64,000 nucleotides of DNA. It comes from Bacteroides caccae. Its GTDB lineage: Bacteria > Bacteroidota > Bacteroidia > Bacteroidales > Bacteroidaceae. The translations under genes were made by a program, and so were the position numbers. Below the pieces are notes generated by a model that worked only from the letters and a program-made list of their open reading frames with translations, did not search any database and was not told the DNA's origin. Positions 38,982 to 48,973 of this stretch are shown here, one piece after another (within the stretch, counting starts at the first letter, position 1; each line of letters begins with the position of its first letter). The stretch covers positions 3,720,001 through 3,784,000 of the forward strand of contig NZ_CP022412.2 of the NCBI RefSeq assembly GCF_002222615.2, in the 5' to 3' direction.

Positions 38982-39637
38982 AACAGCATTTTATCATAAA
39001 AAATAATCAAAAGCATCTATTGCTTTTCTTCGCAGGTTGGGGAATGGATGAAACTCCATTTTTGCAAATCCGCCCGACCAATAAGGATTGGCTGATTTGT
39101 TATGATTATCGTTCATTAGAGTTCGATGCCATCATCTTGCAAGAGTATTCCGAAATTACCCTCATTGCCTGGTCCATGGGAGTATGGGCAGCTTCTCAGA
39201 TAATGAAACAATATCCATCCCTGCCCCTCTCCCAAAGTATCGCTATCAATGGCACCCCTTATCCTATACATGAAACGAAAGGGATCACTCCTGCCATTTT
39301 CGAAGGGACATTGCAAGGTTTGAACGAACAATCCTTGCAAAAGTTTCAAAGACGGATGTGTGGTTCAACAGCCGGTTACAAAACTTTTCAGACAGTAGCT
39401 CCCCAACGTTCCATTGAAGAACTCAAGGAAGAACTTGCTGCCATACAAAAGCAATACTTATCATTACCACCTTCGGACTTTGCATGGCAAAAAGCCATCA
39501 TAGGAAAGAACGACCATATCTTCCTGCCGGATAGCCAATGGCTGGCATGGAGAAACAAAGTGGATTCTCTTGAGTATACAGAAGCCGCCCACTATCAACA
39601 AGAACTTTTTGATAACGTAATCATGCATATCAACTAA
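38978..39637 (+). CDS. bioG: Pimeloyl-ACP methyl ester esterase, BioG type (DUF452)
   Basis: An alpha/beta-hydrolase-like protein of 219 residues, DUF452/BioG family, which removes the methyl group added by BioC to release pimeloyl-ACP. The FFAGWGMDETPF segment near the start and the nucleophile motif AWSMGVWAA (Ser) are characteristic. It replaces BioH, the E. coli enzyme. Located between bioF and bioC with a four-base overlap on the left and a ten-base gap on the right. Confidence 0.92.
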   Translation: MKQHFIIKNNQKHLLLFFAGWGMDETPFLQIRPTNKDWLICYDYRSLEFDAIILQEYSEITLIAWSMGVWAASQIMKQYPSLPLSQSIAINGTPYPIHETKGITPAIFEGTLQGLNEQSLQKFQRRMCGSTAGYKTFQTVAPQRSIEELKEELAAIQKQYLSLPPSDFAWQKAIIGKNDHIFLPDSQWLAWRNKVDSLEYTEAAHYQQELFDNVIMHIN

Positions 39638-39647
39638 TTATTGATTT

Positions 39648-40415
39648 ATGGATAAACAACTAATTTCAAAACGTTTCTCTAAAGCCATTGCTACCTATCC
39701 ACAGGAAGCAAACGTACAGCGGCAGATTGCAGATAAAATGATTCACCTGCTTACAAAACATATATCCTTCCCCTGTTCTAAAGTAATTGAGTTCGGATGC
39801 GGTACGGGCATTTATTCCCGTATGCTGCTCCAGGCTCTACGACCGGAAGAATTATTCCTGAACGACCTTTGCCCGGAGATGAAATACTGCTGTGAGGATA
39901 TACTAAGAAAAGAGCAAGTATCCTTTCTTCCGGGAGATGCAGAAATCGTTCCTTTCCCTACTGGAAGCACATTGATAACTTCCTGTTCCGCGTTGCAATG
40001 GTTCGAATCTCCCGAAAACTTTTTCAAAAGATGCAATGCTTTGCTCAATAAACAAGGCTATTTCGCTTTCAGCACTTTCGGGAAAGAGAATATGAAAGAG
40101 ATACGAGAGCTAACAGGAAGCGGACTCCCTTATCGTTCACGGGAAGAACTTGTAACAGCCCTGTCAACTCACTTTGACATACTCCATTCGGAAGAAGAAC
40201 TTATTTCTCTTTCGTTTGATAATCCCATAAAAGTACTTTATCATTTGAAGCAGACAGGAGTAACAGGAGTAACCGGCACATCTTCCCAACAACTGCGGAC
40301 ACGCCGTGACTTGCAGTTATTCAGTGAACGTTACACACAAGAATTTACTCAGGGCACTTCAGTATCCCTGACTTACCACCCCATTTATATTATCGCAAAA
40401 AAGAAAAAAGTATGA
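39648..40415 (+). CDS. bioC: Malonyl-ACP O-methyltransferase
   Basis: AdoMet-dependent methyltransferase that starts the pimelate route by methylating malonyl-ACP. 255 residues; AdoMet motif I is [13 protein letters not shown] (about 47-59), followed by the [10 protein letters not shown] and [15 protein letters not shown] segments typical of BioC (the SSALQWF motif). Overlaps bioD by four bases. Together with BioG it gives the cell a complete de novo pimeloyl pathway. Confidence 0.94.
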   Translation: MDKQLISKRFSKAIATYPQEANVQRQIADKMIHLLTKHISFPCSKVIEFGCGTGIYSRMLLQALRPEELFLNDLCPEMKYCCEDILRKEQVSFLPGDAEIVPFPTGSTLITSCSALQWFESPENFFKRCNALLNKQGYFAFSTFGKENMKEIRELTGSGLPYRSREELVTALSTHFDILHSEEELISLSFDNPIKVLYHLKQTGVTGVTGTSSQQLRTRRDLQLFSERYTQEFTQGTSVSLTYHPIYIIAKKKKV

Positions 40416-41062
40416 AACAGAATGTATATTTCGTAAGCGGCATCGACACCGATGCCGGTAAGAGCTACGCCACCGGATTTCTAGCTCGTGAATGGAACAA
40501 GAACGGACAACGTACCATCACTCAAAAATTCATCCAGACAGGAAACGTCGGTCATTCCGAGGATATTGACTTGCATCGTCATATTATGGGAATCCCCTTT
40601 ACAGAAGAAGACAAGGAAGGACTCACTATGCCGGAAATATTCTCCTATCCTGCCTCTCCACACCTCGCTTCCCAACTGGATAACCGTCCCATTGACTTCG
40701 GTAAAATCAAACGTGCTACGGAAGAATTGAGTGAACGATATGATTATGTCCTACTCGAAGGCGCAGGCGGTTTAATGGTTCCATTAACTACAGAACTTCT
40801 GACAATAGACTACATTGCCCAAGAGAATTATCCTCTTATTTTTGTTACTTCCGGGAAATTGGGAAGCATCAATCACACCCTTTTAAGCCTTGAGGCCATA
40901 CAAAAGCGTGATATTGTACTGGATACGGTACTTTACAATATGTATCCCACCCCAAAAGATAAAACGATTCAGAATGATACGATGAACTTCATTCAAAACT
41001 GGTTGAAGAAGTATTTTCCGAACACGAAGTTTATATTGATTCCGGAAATAAAAGACTTATGA
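40412..41062 (+). CDS. bioD: Dethiobiotin synthetase
   Basis: ATP-dependent carboxylase closing the ureido ring of dethiobiotin. 216 residues; the P-loop [13 protein letters not shown] (about 9-21) and [12 protein letters not shown] identify BioD. Last gene of the biotin operon; a clean terminator follows six bases after its stop. Confidence 0.95.
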   Translation: MKQNVYFVSGIDTDAGKSYATGFLAREWNKNGQRTITQKFIQTGNVGHSEDIDLHRHIMGIPFTEEDKEGLTMPEIFSYPASPHLASQLDNRPIDFGKIKRATEELSERYDYVLLEGAGGLMVPLTTELLTIDYIAQENYPLIFVTSGKLGSINHTLLSLEAIQKRDIVLDTVLYNMYPTPKDKTIQNDTMNFIQNWLKKYFPNTKFILIPEIKDL

Positions 41063-41067
41063 CTTCA

Positions 41068-41104
41068 AAAGACTAGCCTCACTATTTAGCAGGCTAGTCT
41101 TTTG
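41068..41104. terminator. Bidirectional terminator between bioD and the carboxylase operon
   Basis: A perfect 13-base stem (41068-41080 with 41092-41104), with A-run on the left arm and T-run on the right, serves two convergent operons. Confidence 0.88.
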
Positions 41105-41118
41105 TTTCTACAGACCAC

Positions 41119-41643
41119 TTATTCGATTACCATGATGCGGTCATTCAGCCCAACCTTCATATTATCTTCTATGAACACTTCTTTCACAACGCCGTCGGTC
41201 ACCGCACGAATCTCATTTTCCATTTTCATGGCTACCAACACACAGAGCGGATCGCCGCGTTTCACGCTATCACCCTTCTTTACGTATGTTTTCAGGATCA
41301 CTCCCGGCATAGGAGCCTGAACCACCTGACGTCCCACAGCTTCCGCCCCGCTACGGGCATTGTGTATCTTTTCCATTTCTCCCTGCAACTCAATCTGATA
41401 AAGCTCCCCCTTATTCATTATAGTATATGAATTATTGGAAGAAGGAGAAATCTGTACTCCATGTGAATGATGGTCGATGATGATTGAATGGATAGAGTCA
41501 CCCCCCATATTGTAATCGACCTCATATACCTTGCCATTGACTGCAATCTTCTTGATTGGCCCATCTTCCAGAATTTCCACCTTATATTCACTATCCGGCA
41601 TATCCTGAAGTTTGGCATAATATGTAGCCAGTGTTGTACCCAT
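41119..41643 (-). CDS. Biotin carboxyl carrier subunit of acyl-CoA carboxylase
   Basis: A 174-residue carrier protein whose C-terminal biotinyl domain (about 105-174) contains the biotinylation motif VAMKMENE with the target lysine near 140. The N-terminal half is an uncharacterised region linking it to the carboxylase. Three minus-strand genes (carboxyl transferase, biotin carboxylase, carrier) form the full set of a multi-subunit biotin-dependent carboxylase of the propionyl-CoA type. It sits tail to tail with the biotin operon. Confidence 0.93.
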   Translation of the reverse strand: MGTTLATYYAKLQDMPDSEYKVEILEDGPIKKIAVNGKVYEVDYNMGGDSIHSIIIDHHSHGVQISPSSNNSYTIMNKGELYQIELQGEMEKIHNARSGAEAVGRQVVQAPMPGVILKTYVKKGDSVKRGDPLCVLVAMKMENEIRAVTDGVVKEVFIEDNMKVGLNDRIMVIE

Positions 41644-41666
41644 AAGCTATTTCTTTAGTTTTTAGT

Positions 41667-43178
41667 TTAATAATTATTGGCTGTCATTTGCAACTTACCG
41701 TAATATTTCCAGAGCGACTCTCCCACTACCGGAAGCGTCGTTGCACGCGAGGCGGCCTCCTTCTCCCGTTCGTAATGCCTTACTGCGGCAGCTATGACGG
41801 CCACCGTCGGATCAGTATTCTGCCGGCGTTTCAAATCTTCCTTATCGAAGCGTGTATCAATAAAAGTAGTATCATACTTTCCTTCCAGAAATGCCGCATT
41901 CTTCAATACACGCTGATGGAAAGGAATCGTCGTCTTGATACCCAAAATCTTATATTCGCGCAACGCACGCGCCATATTCGAAATAGCCGATTCGCGGGTA
42001 CGTCCCCAGCAACAGAGTTTTGCAATCATCGGATCATAATGCAGCGAAACTTCAAATCCGGCATAAGCCGCACTATCCAGACGCAGGTTACGTCCTTCGG
42101 GAGCCTCACGAACCGTAATCACACCGGGAGAAGGCATAAAGTTATTTTCCGGATCCTCCGCATAAATACGGCATTCAATAGCAGCTCCGCTAAACTTTAT
42201 ATCATCCTGTTTATAAGGCAGAGGATTGCCCGCAGCCACGGTTATCATATCACGTACCAGATCGACACCGGTGCATTCTTCCGTCACCGGATGTTCCACC
42301 TGCAAACGGGTATTCATTTCAAGGAAGTAGAAATTCTGATCCTTATCCATCATAAATTCCAGGGTTCCGGCACTATAATAACCGATTCTCTTACAGGCTT
42401 CCACAGCAACCTTCAGCATTTTCTTCCGGGTATCTTCCTTTACAAAGGGAGACGGAGATTCCTCAATCACCTTCTGATTCCGTCGTTGGATAGAACATTC
42501 ACGCTCTCCCAGATGAACGACATTACCATATTTATCCCCCATAATCTGTACCTCAATATGATGCGGGTTTTCTATATATTTTTCGATATAGACAGCGTCA
42601 TTACCAAACGAAGTCCCGGCTTCAGATTGAGACAGACGGAGAGCCGCCTCCACTTCCTCTTCGGAGCGTACCAGACGCATCCCCTTCCCTCCACCTCCGG
42701 CAAGTGCTTTCAGCATGATAGGATAACCGACTTCCTTAGCCACCTTTTTCACTTCCTCGATTCCCTGCACAGGCGCTTCTGTTCCGGGCACAATAGGAAG
42801 TCCTGCTTCACGCATAATTTTACGGGCTTCCGTCTTGATTCCCATTTTAGCTATAATGTCGGCACCCGGACCAATAAAAATCACTCCTTCTTCTTCGCAA
42901 CGACGAGCAAAATCCGCATTTTCCGACAAGAATCCGTATCCCGGATGAATGGCGGCTCCGGTCTTTTTGGCAATGGACAATATAAGTTCCGGCTTCAGAT
43001 AGGAAGTATCTTCGGGTGATTCGGAGATACAATAGGCTTCTTCGGCATAACGGACGTGCAAAGCTCCCCGATCTACATGGGTATATACAGCTACCGTTGA
43101 AATATTCATCACCCGGCACGTACGAAAGATGCGCATGGCTATTTCACCACGATTAGCTACTAATATTTTCTTTATCAT
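41667..43178 (-). CDS. Biotin carboxylase subunit of an acyl-CoA carboxylase
   Basis: ATP-grasp enzyme that carboxylates biotin on the carrier subunit. 503 residues; the N-terminal preATP domain MIKKILVANRGEIAMRIFRTC, glycine-rich ATP loop GGGGKGMRLV (about 163-172), and the catalytic region FYFLEMNTRLQVEHPVTE are all conserved. It is slightly longer than AccC (about 450), with a C-terminal extension like those of propionyl-CoA carboxylase alpha subunits. Lies between the transferase and carrier genes with gaps of 48 and 23 bases. Confidence 0.94.
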   Translation of the reverse strand: MIKKILVANRGEIAMRIFRTCRVMNISTVAVYTHVDRGALHVRYAEEAYCISESPEDTSYLKPELILSIAKKTGAAIHPGYGFLSENADFARRCEEEGVIFIGPGADIIAKMGIKTEARKIMREAGLPIVPGTEAPVQGIEEVKKVAKEVGYPIMLKALAGGGGKGMRLVRSEEEVEAALRLSQSEAGTSFGNDAVYIEKYIENPHHIEVQIMGDKYGNVVHLGERECSIQRRNQKVIEESPSPFVKEDTRKKMLKVAVEACKRIGYYSAGTLEFMMDKDQNFYFLEMNTRLQVEHPVTEECTGVDLVRDMITVAAGNPLPYKQDDIKFSGAAIECRIYAEDPENNFMPSPGVITVREAPEGRNLRLDSAAYAGFEVSLHYDPMIAKLCCWGRTRESAISNMARALREYKILGIKTTIPFHQRVLKNAAFLEGKYDTTFIDTRFDKEDLKRRQNTDPTVAVIAAAVRHYEREKEAASRATTLPVVGESLWKYYGKLQMTANNY

Positions 43179-43226
43179 AATCTTTTTCTTTTTAATGAAT
43201 ACTCTCCATTCTCAACTCTCCACTTC

Positions 43227-44771
43227 TTAAAGCGGAATATTCGAATGCTTCCGGGGTGGATTGGACTGCCGCTTGTTGGCAAGCATCTCGAAGCTGCGAA
43301 TCAGGCGCAAACGGGTCATTGCCGGATCAATCACTTCATCTACATATCCCAGTTCTGCCGCACGGTATGGATTCGCGAACTTTTCCCGATAGTCGTCCTG
43401 AAGTTCTTTCCGCTTCTCTGCGGGAGCCTGCGACTTTTCTATTTCTTTCTTGAAAAGGATGTTTACCGCTCCGTCCGGTCCCATTACTGCAATCTCGGCA
43501 GTGGGATAAGCCAGGTTCACATCACCACGGATATGTTTGGAACTCATGACGTCATAAGCTCCTCCGTATGCCTTACGGGTGATAACCGTAACTTTCGGAA
43601 CGGTAGCCTCACAATAAGCATACAGCAACTTCGCCCCGTTACGAATAATACCGCCGTATTCCTGATCTACTCCCGGAAGGAATCCCGGCACATCCACCAA
43701 TGTCAGCAAAGGTATATTGAAAGCGTCGCAGAAACGGACGAAACGGGCAGCCTTGACAGATGCATTAATATCCAAAGTCCCTGCCAGTACCAACGGCTGG
43801 TTAGCAACGACTCCCACCGTCTTTCCGTTCAGACGGATATAACCGGTAACAATATTCGCCGCAAATTCCGCCTGAAGTTCGAAGAAACTGTTATCGTCAG
43901 CCACGGCCTCAATCATTTCCTTGATATCATAAGGTTGGTTCGGATTCGTAGGAACCAAGTTAGAAAGTTCCGGAGTCAGGCGAGTGGGCGAATCGCTCGT
44001 TGCTACAAACGGAGGTTCCTCCATATTATTTCCCGGCAGATAAGAAATCAGTTCGCGGATATAGTTGATACATTCAATATCATTTTCTGCGGAAAGATGA
44101 GCCACGCCGGATTTGGTCATGTGCACGCCTACTCCACCCAGATCTTCCTTGCTCACCTCCTCCTGTGTCACACTTTTCACGACATCAGGGCCGGTAATAA
44201 ACATATAGCCGGAATTTTTTACCATGAGAATAAAGTCAGTCAGTGCAGGTGAATAAACAGCTCCCCCGGCACAAGGTCCCATAATCGCACTTATCTGCGG
44301 AATCACTCCCGACGCCATAGAGTTGCGCAGGAATATTTCGGCATATCCTGCCAGAGAACGGACACCTTCCTGAATACGCGCACCTCCCGAATCATTCAGT
44401 CCGATGATAGGTGCCCCCATTTGCATCGCCATATCCATCACCTTGCAGATTTTCTTGGCATGTGTTTCTGAAAGAGCTCCTCCGAACACGGTAAAATCCT
44501 GTGCAAAGACATAAACCAGGCGCTTGCCGATCATGCCATAACCGGTGACAACTCCGTCTCCTGCAAACTTCTGTTTCTCCATACCGAAATCGGTACAACG
44601 ATGAGTAACCAACTTGTCCAGTTCAATAAACGAACCTTTTTCCAAAAGTAATTCGATACGTTCGCGGGCGGTGAGTTTGCCCACGGAATGTTGTTTTTCA
44701 ATGCGTGCGTCGCCGCCGCCTTTTTCTGCTTTCCTGTTCAGTTCTTCCAGGTTCTTGATAAGCTCTTTCAT
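43227..44771 (-). CDS. Carboxyl transferase subunit (propionyl/methylmalonyl-CoA type)
   Basis: A 514-residue carboxyl transferase with the crotonase-like N and C halves. The [27 protein letters not shown] segment and [14 protein letters not shown] identify the PccB/MmdA family, and the C-terminus ([11 protein letters not shown]) is the usual end of propionyl-CoA carboxylase beta subunits. Substrate is therefore probably propionyl- or methylmalonyl-CoA, relevant to propionate formation in Bacteroides; no sodium-pump decarboxylase subunits are seen. First gene of the operon, with a predicted promoter 77 bases upstream. Confidence 0.92.
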   Translation of the reverse strand: MKELIKNLEELNRKAEKGGGDARIEKQHSVGKLTARERIELLLEKGSFIELDKLVTHRCTDFGMEKQKFAGDGVVTGYGMIGKRLVYVFAQDFTVFGGALSETHAKKICKVMDMAMQMGAPIIGLNDSGGARIQEGVRSLAGYAEIFLRNSMASGVIPQISAIMGPCAGGAVYSPALTDFILMVKNSGYMFITGPDVVKSVTQEEVSKEDLGGVGVHMTKSGVAHLSAENDIECINYIRELISYLPGNNMEEPPFVATSDSPTRLTPELSNLVPTNPNQPYDIKEMIEAVADDNSFFELQAEFAANIVTGYIRLNGKTVGVVANQPLVLAGTLDINASVKAARFVRFCDAFNIPLLTLVDVPGFLPGVDQEYGGIIRNGAKLLYAYCEATVPKVTVITRKAYGGAYDVMSSKHIRGDVNLAYPTAEIAVMGPDGAVNILFKKEIEKSQAPAEKRKELQDDYREKFANPYRAAELGYVDEVIDPAMTRLRLIRSFEMLANKRQSNPPRKHSNIPL

Positions 44772-44847
44772 AGGCTCTATTTAATTTAAAATTGTATGTG
44801 TGTAAAAATAAGCAGTAATAAATAGAATCATTGTCATATTGATTACA

Positions 44848-44855
44848 CAAAGGTA
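44848..44855 (-). promoter_or_regulatory. Predicted -7 element of the carboxylase operon
   Basis: On the minus strand TACCTTTG matches TAnnTTTG. Transcription would start near 44843, giving a leader of about 70 bases. Confidence 0.6.
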
Positions 44856-45019
44856 TTTTATATAATGAACGCACGACATCCCGAAAATGTTAGCATTTAT
44901 GCCTTTAAACATCTTTATTTATTCTTCAAGGCATCATTTTTTTGCAGACGGAGACAACAAACACCCGTTCTTTACTGTTTATCGCGTATCATTTTTAATA
45001 AAATCTAGACCCTAACAAA

Positions 45020-45607
45020 ATGAGAACAATTAAATTTTTACTAGCAGCCGGTTTCCTGCTCATGTCCGGTACAAGCATTTATGCGCAAGTACAACGGAAC
45101 GAAGCCTATCTACCTAAATTCGCTATCAAGACCAATGCCCTCTATTGGGCAACCTCCACGCCCAACCTCGGCTTCGAAGTGGGACTGGCAAAGAAACTCA
45201 CCCTCGACATATCGGGTAATTACAACCCGTGGAAATTCGGAGATGACCGCCAGATTAAACATTGGCTTGTTCAGCCGGAACTGCGTTACTGGCTTTGCGA
45301 ACGTTTCAACGGAAGTTTCTTCGGTCTGCACGGACATTACGGAGAAATGAATGTCAGCAACCTGAATATCTTCGGAATGGGGCACGACCGTTACGACGGG
45401 AATGTATACGGAGCGGGTATCTCTTATGGTTATCAATGGATAATAAGCAAACGTTGGAGCATGGAGGCCACCATAGGCGTCGGATATGCCCACCTGAAAT
45501 ATGATAAATACGCCCGTGGCGACGGAGGAGAGAAGCTGGGACATAACAACCGTAATTACTTCGGTCCAACCAAAGTCGGTTTAAGCTTCATTTATATCAT
45601 CAAATAA
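45020..45607 (+). CDS. DUF3575 outer-membrane beta-barrel protein
   Basis: A 195-residue exported protein: signal peptide MRTIKFLLAAGFLLMSGTSIYA, then a DUF3575 barrel. FAIKTNALYWATSTPNLGFEVGLAKKLTLDISGNYNPW is the usual family core and FGPTKVGLSFIYIIK a barrel-like C-terminus. It precedes the DUF3868/OmpA-like protein by 25 bases. In Bacteroides such pairs are known beside type V fimbrial genes, but no fimbrillin or anchor gene is present in this window, so the role is open. Confidence 0.86.
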   Translation: MRTIKFLLAAGFLLMSGTSIYAQVQRNEAYLPKFAIKTNALYWATSTPNLGFEVGLAKKLTLDISGNYNPWKFGDDRQIKHWLVQPELRYWLCERFNGSFFGLHGHYGEMNVSNLNIFGMGHDRYDGNVYGAGISYGYQWIISKRWSMEATIGVGYAHLKYDKYARGDGGEKLGHNNRNYFGPTKVGLSFIYIIK

Positions 45608-45632
45608 TCGAACCTTCCAAAAACTTACAAAG

Positions 45633-47084
45633 ATGAAAAGAAAACTTATCTATCTATTTATAGCCTTTGCCGCCGCAATATTGCCGGCACATGCACAGAA
45701 ATTTCTGAATGATGAACTCACTCTCTCCAATGTATCGTTATGGCAACAAGGCAACTCGCTCTATGTCGGAATGACTTTTGACATGAGCAAACTGACAATA
45801 GGCTCCACCCGAAGCCTCAGCCTGATTCCTTTATTGACAGACGGACAGCACAACGTCCCCCTGCAAGAAATTATCGTCAACGGTAAAAGACGCGAAAAGG
45901 CCTATATCCGCGGACTAGCCATTACCAAACAGGAACCGACTGCTCTTATCGTCCCTTATAACAAACGGGAGACTTTTAATTATACGCAGATCATTCCATA
46001 TAAGCCTTGGATGAGCAACGCCTCCTTACAGCTCGTAGAGAATTTATGCGGCTGTGGCAATTATCAGGAGATGAACGCGCAAGAATTAATCACCAACGAC
46101 GTATCTACCGAAGCCAAACGGTTAAGTGCCATGTCTCCTTTCGTCGCCTATATCCAGCCTACGGTAGAAGTTGTGAAAAACCGTAGCGAACAATATGAAG
46201 CTCATCTGGATTTCCCGGTCAACAAATCAGTTATCCTTACCGACTTTATGAATAATCATACCGAACTGGTGAATATTCATTCCATGTTCGACAAGATTCA
46301 GAATGATAAGAACTTGACTATAAAAGGAATCGGAATCGAAGGTTTCGCCTCTCCCGAAGGACCGCTGGCCTTCAATGAACAGCTTTCCAAGAAACGTGCG
46401 GAAGCCTTGAAAGATTATCTGGTCAAGAATGAGAAAGTTTCTTCCAAACTTTATAAAGTGACTTTCGGCGGCGAAAACTGGGACGGACTGGTGAAAGCTT
46501 TAAAGTCCTCGTCCATGAAAGACAAGGAAACTTTCCTGAATATTATCAAGAATACAACTGATGACGCCAAACGGAAACAGGAAATCATGCGTGTGGGCGG
46601 TGGAGCTCCCTATCGTAGTATGCTCAAGGAAATCTATCCGGGATTGCGTAAGGTGAATTGTAAGATCGACTATACCGTCGTCAATTTCGACGTAGAACAG
46701 GGACGCATCATCATTCGTGAGAATCCGAAGTATTTGAGCCTGAATGAAATGTATCAGGTAGCCAACAGTTATCCGAAAGGTAGCAAAGATTTCGTGAATG
46801 TATTCGATATCGCAGTACGTATGTATCCTACCGACCAGGTAGCCAACCTGAATGCCGCTGCCGTCGCCTTATCACAGAAAGACTTGAATACAGCCGTGAA
46901 ATATATGGAAAAAGCAGACCATACAACTGCCGAATTTATGAACAATACCGGAGTTTACAATTTCCTGAACGGAGATATCCAACGTGCTATGGCCGCATTC
47001 GAACAAGCTGCCAAATTAGGTAACGAAGCAGCTCAGACGAACCTGAAACAGTTACAGCAAATATTAAATGTGAAAATGAAATAA
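45633..47084 (+). CDS. DUF3868 / OmpA-like envelope protein
   Basis: A 483-residue exported protein with signal peptide MKRKLIYLFIAFAAAILPAHA, a DUF3868-like N-terminal domain (about 25-150), an OmpA-like peptidoglycan-binding region (about 225-300, with IEGFASPEGPLAFNEQLSKKRAEALKDYL), and TPR-like C-terminal helices (LNTAAVKYMEKA-like, about 410-475). It probably ties an outer-membrane structure to peptidoglycan. Transcribed with the DUF3575 gene; a terminator follows. Confidence 0.86.
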   Translation: MKRKLIYLFIAFAAAILPAHAQKFLNDELTLSNVSLWQQGNSLYVGMTFDMSKLTIGSTRSLSLIPLLTDGQHNVPLQEIIVNGKRREKAYIRGLAITKQEPTALIVPYNKRETFNYTQIIPYKPWMSNASLQLVENLCGCGNYQEMNAQELITNDVSTEAKRLSAMSPFVAYIQPTVEVVKNRSEQYEAHLDFPVNKSVILTDFMNNHTELVNIHSMFDKIQNDKNLTIKGIGIEGFASPEGPLAFNEQLSKKRAEALKDYLVKNEKVSSKLYKVTFGGENWDGLVKALKSSSMKDKETFLNIIKNTTDDAKRKQEIMRVGGGAPYRSMLKEIYPGLRKVNCKIDYTVVNFDVEQGRIIIRENPKYLSLNEMYQVANSYPKGSKDFVNVFDIAVRMYPTDQVANLNAAAVALSQKDLNTAVKYMEKADHTTAEFMNNTGVYNFLNGDIQRAMAAFEQAAKLGNEAAQTNLKQLQQILNVKMK

Positions 47085-47113
47085 ATAGAAAAATCTATTT
47101 GCCGCATCGACCC

Positions 47114-47161
47114 AAGTGAGACGTTTGTTTGTTATACTCATAACAAATGAACGTCTTACTT
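47114..47161 (+). terminator. Terminator between the OmpA-like gene and lctP
   Basis: A 22-base stem with three mismatches (47114-47135 with 47140-47161), a 4-base loop and a following T-run. It lies 18 bases before lctP, so lctP must be transcribed from within or beyond the hairpin or by read-through. Confidence 0.72.
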
Positions 47162-47178
47162 TTTAAAACCAGACTATT

Positions 47179-48678
47179 ATGACCTTGATTCTTGCTATCA
47201 TTCCGGTACTATTATTAATCATATTAATGGTATTCTTCAAAATGCCGGGCGACAAAAGTAGTATTATTTCCTTAGTGGTAACCATGCTGATTGCACTTTT
47301 CGGCTTCACCTTTTCTGTGGACAATCTGTTTTATTCCTTTCTATACGGAGCGTTAAAAGCTGTCTCCCCTATTTTAATCATTATACTAATGGCTATTTTC
47401 AGCTACAACGTATTGCTGAAAACAGAAAAAATGGAGATTATAAAGCAACAGTTCGCTTCCATTTCCACCGATAAGAGTATTCAGGTATTGTTATTGACTT
47501 GGGGATTCGGCGGATTGCTGGAAGCGATGGCGGGATTCGGAACGGCAGTTGCTATTCCGGCAGCGATTCTTATCAGCCTGGGGTTCAAGCCGATATTCTC
47601 GGCTACGGTCAGCTTGATAGCGAATAGTGTGGCTACTGCTTTCGGAGCTATCGGAACGCCGGTGCTCGTACTGGCAAAGGAGACGAATCTGGATGTTCTG
47701 AACCTTAGTACCAATGTCGTATTGCAATTATCAGTCCTCATGTTCCTTATTCCGTTTGTATTGCTTTTCCTTACCGACCCCAAACTGAAATCACTCCCCA
47801 AGAATCTGTTCTTGGCTTTATTGGTAGGCAGTGTTTCTTTAATCAGCCAATACCTCGCAGCCAGATATATGGGAGCGGAATCTCCGGCTATCATCGGAAG
47901 CATCCTGTCTATCATCGTCATCGTCCTTTATGGCAAACTGACTGCATCCAAAAAAGAAAAGGCACGGAAAAGCTCGTTGAAAACGAAAGATATTCTGAAT
48001 GCATGGAGTATTTATCTGCTTATTCTCGTCCTTATTATTCTTACAAGCCCACTATTCCCGGGATTGCGCCAGACATTGGAAAATAACTGGATAACGAAAA
48101 TCAGTCTGCCTATCAATGCTTCTACCGTAAATTACACTATTTCATGGCTGACTCATGCGGGAGTATTGCTTTTCGTGGGTACTTTTATCGGCGGATTGAT
48201 ACAGGGAGCAAAAGTAAAGGACTTGTTCACCGTACTTTGGAATACGGTGAAACAATTGAAAAAAACTTTCGTCACGGTTATCTGCCTGGTCGGATTATCC
48301 ACCATTATGGACGCTTCGGGAATGATTGCCGTTATTGCCACGGCACTCGCCACTGCTACCGGAAGTTTATATCCGCTGTTCGCACCGGTCATCGGTTGCC
48401 TGGGAACATTTATTACCGGAAGCGACACCTCATCCAATATCCTTTTCGGCAAACTGCAAGCAAGTGTAGCGGGACAAATTCATGTCAGCCCCGATTGGCT
48501 TTCCGCTGCAAATACGGTAGGGGCTACGGGCGGTAAGATTATCTCCCCGCAAAGTATCGCTATTGCCACTTCCGCCGGAAACCAGCAGGGTAAAGAAGGG
48601 GAAATCCTGAAAGCAGCTATTCCGTACGCATTAACTTATGTGCTAATTACCGGAATTATCGTCTATATTTTCAGTTAG
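47179..48678 (+). CDS. lctP: L-lactate permease
   Basis: A 499-residue, 12- to 14-helix inner-membrane transporter of the lactate permease family, proton-coupled. Hallmarks include EAMAGFGTAVAIPAAILISLGF (the glycine-rich motif), ANSVATAFGAIGTPVLVL and GTFITGSDTSSNILFGKLQ near the C-terminus. Length normal. No lactate dehydrogenase gene is linked. Confidence 0.94.
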   Translation: MTLILAIIPVLLLIILMVFFKMPGDKSSIISLVVTMLIALFGFTFSVDNLFYSFLYGALKAVSPILIIILMAIFSYNVLLKTEKMEIIKQQFASISTDKSIQVLLLTWGFGGLLEAMAGFGTAVAIPAAILISLGFKPIFSATVSLIANSVATAFGAIGTPVLVLAKETNLDVLNLSTNVVLQLSVLMFLIPFVLLFLTDPKLKSLPKNLFLALLVGSVSLISQYLAARYMGAESPAIIGSILSIIVIVLYGKLTASKKEKARKSSLKTKDILNAWSIYLLILVLIILTSPLFPGLRQTLENNWITKISLPINASTVNYTISWLTHAGVLLFVGTFIGGLIQGAKVKDLFTVLWNTVKQLKKTFVTVICLVGLSTIMDASGMIAVIATALATATGSLYPLFAPVIGCLGTFITGSDTSSNILFGKLQASVAGQIHVSPDWLSAANTVGATGGKIISPQSIAIATSAGNQQGKEGEILKAAIPYALTYVLITGIIVYIFS

Positions 48679-48724
48679 TTCCCGAAAAGTATTTCTTTGT
48701 CGGAATAATTTTAATTCCATGAGG

Positions 48725-48973
48725 TTCTTCTTCAAATTTGGTGGTAAAATTAATTAAGAAAATAATAATTTGATAGTTGATAGTATTCTCCATTCTCCTC
48801 CTTCGGGAAGGAGGAGTACCCGTAGGGGGAGGTGGTAGGTGAATGCGTAAGTCATTTATTATCAACATTGTGTATCCACCTACCACCCCGGCTTTCAGCC
48901 ACCCCTCCTTCCCCGAAGGAGGGGAATGGAGATACCACCGACTGGTTAAATTACCACCAAATTTGAAGAAGAA
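48725..48973. repeat. 249-bp palindromic repeat element, non-coding
   Basis: The ends are perfect 23-base inverted repeats (48725-48747 with 48951-48973). Within, two further hairpins (ctcctcctt/aaggaggag at 48795-48816; cccctcctt/aaggagggg at 48902-48924) sit in arms that align with each other, so the whole element is one imperfect palindrome. No open reading frame is convincing. This looks like a MITE or REP-like element. Confidence 0.8.

Noticed and set aside
41688-43019. 443-codon open frame on the plus strand across the biotin carboxylase gene
   Set aside because: Antisense shadow of a clear ATP-grasp enzyme; no recognisable domain.
43245-44252. 335-codon open frame on the plus strand across the carboxyl transferase gene
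   Set aside because: Antisense shadow of a well-conserved gene.
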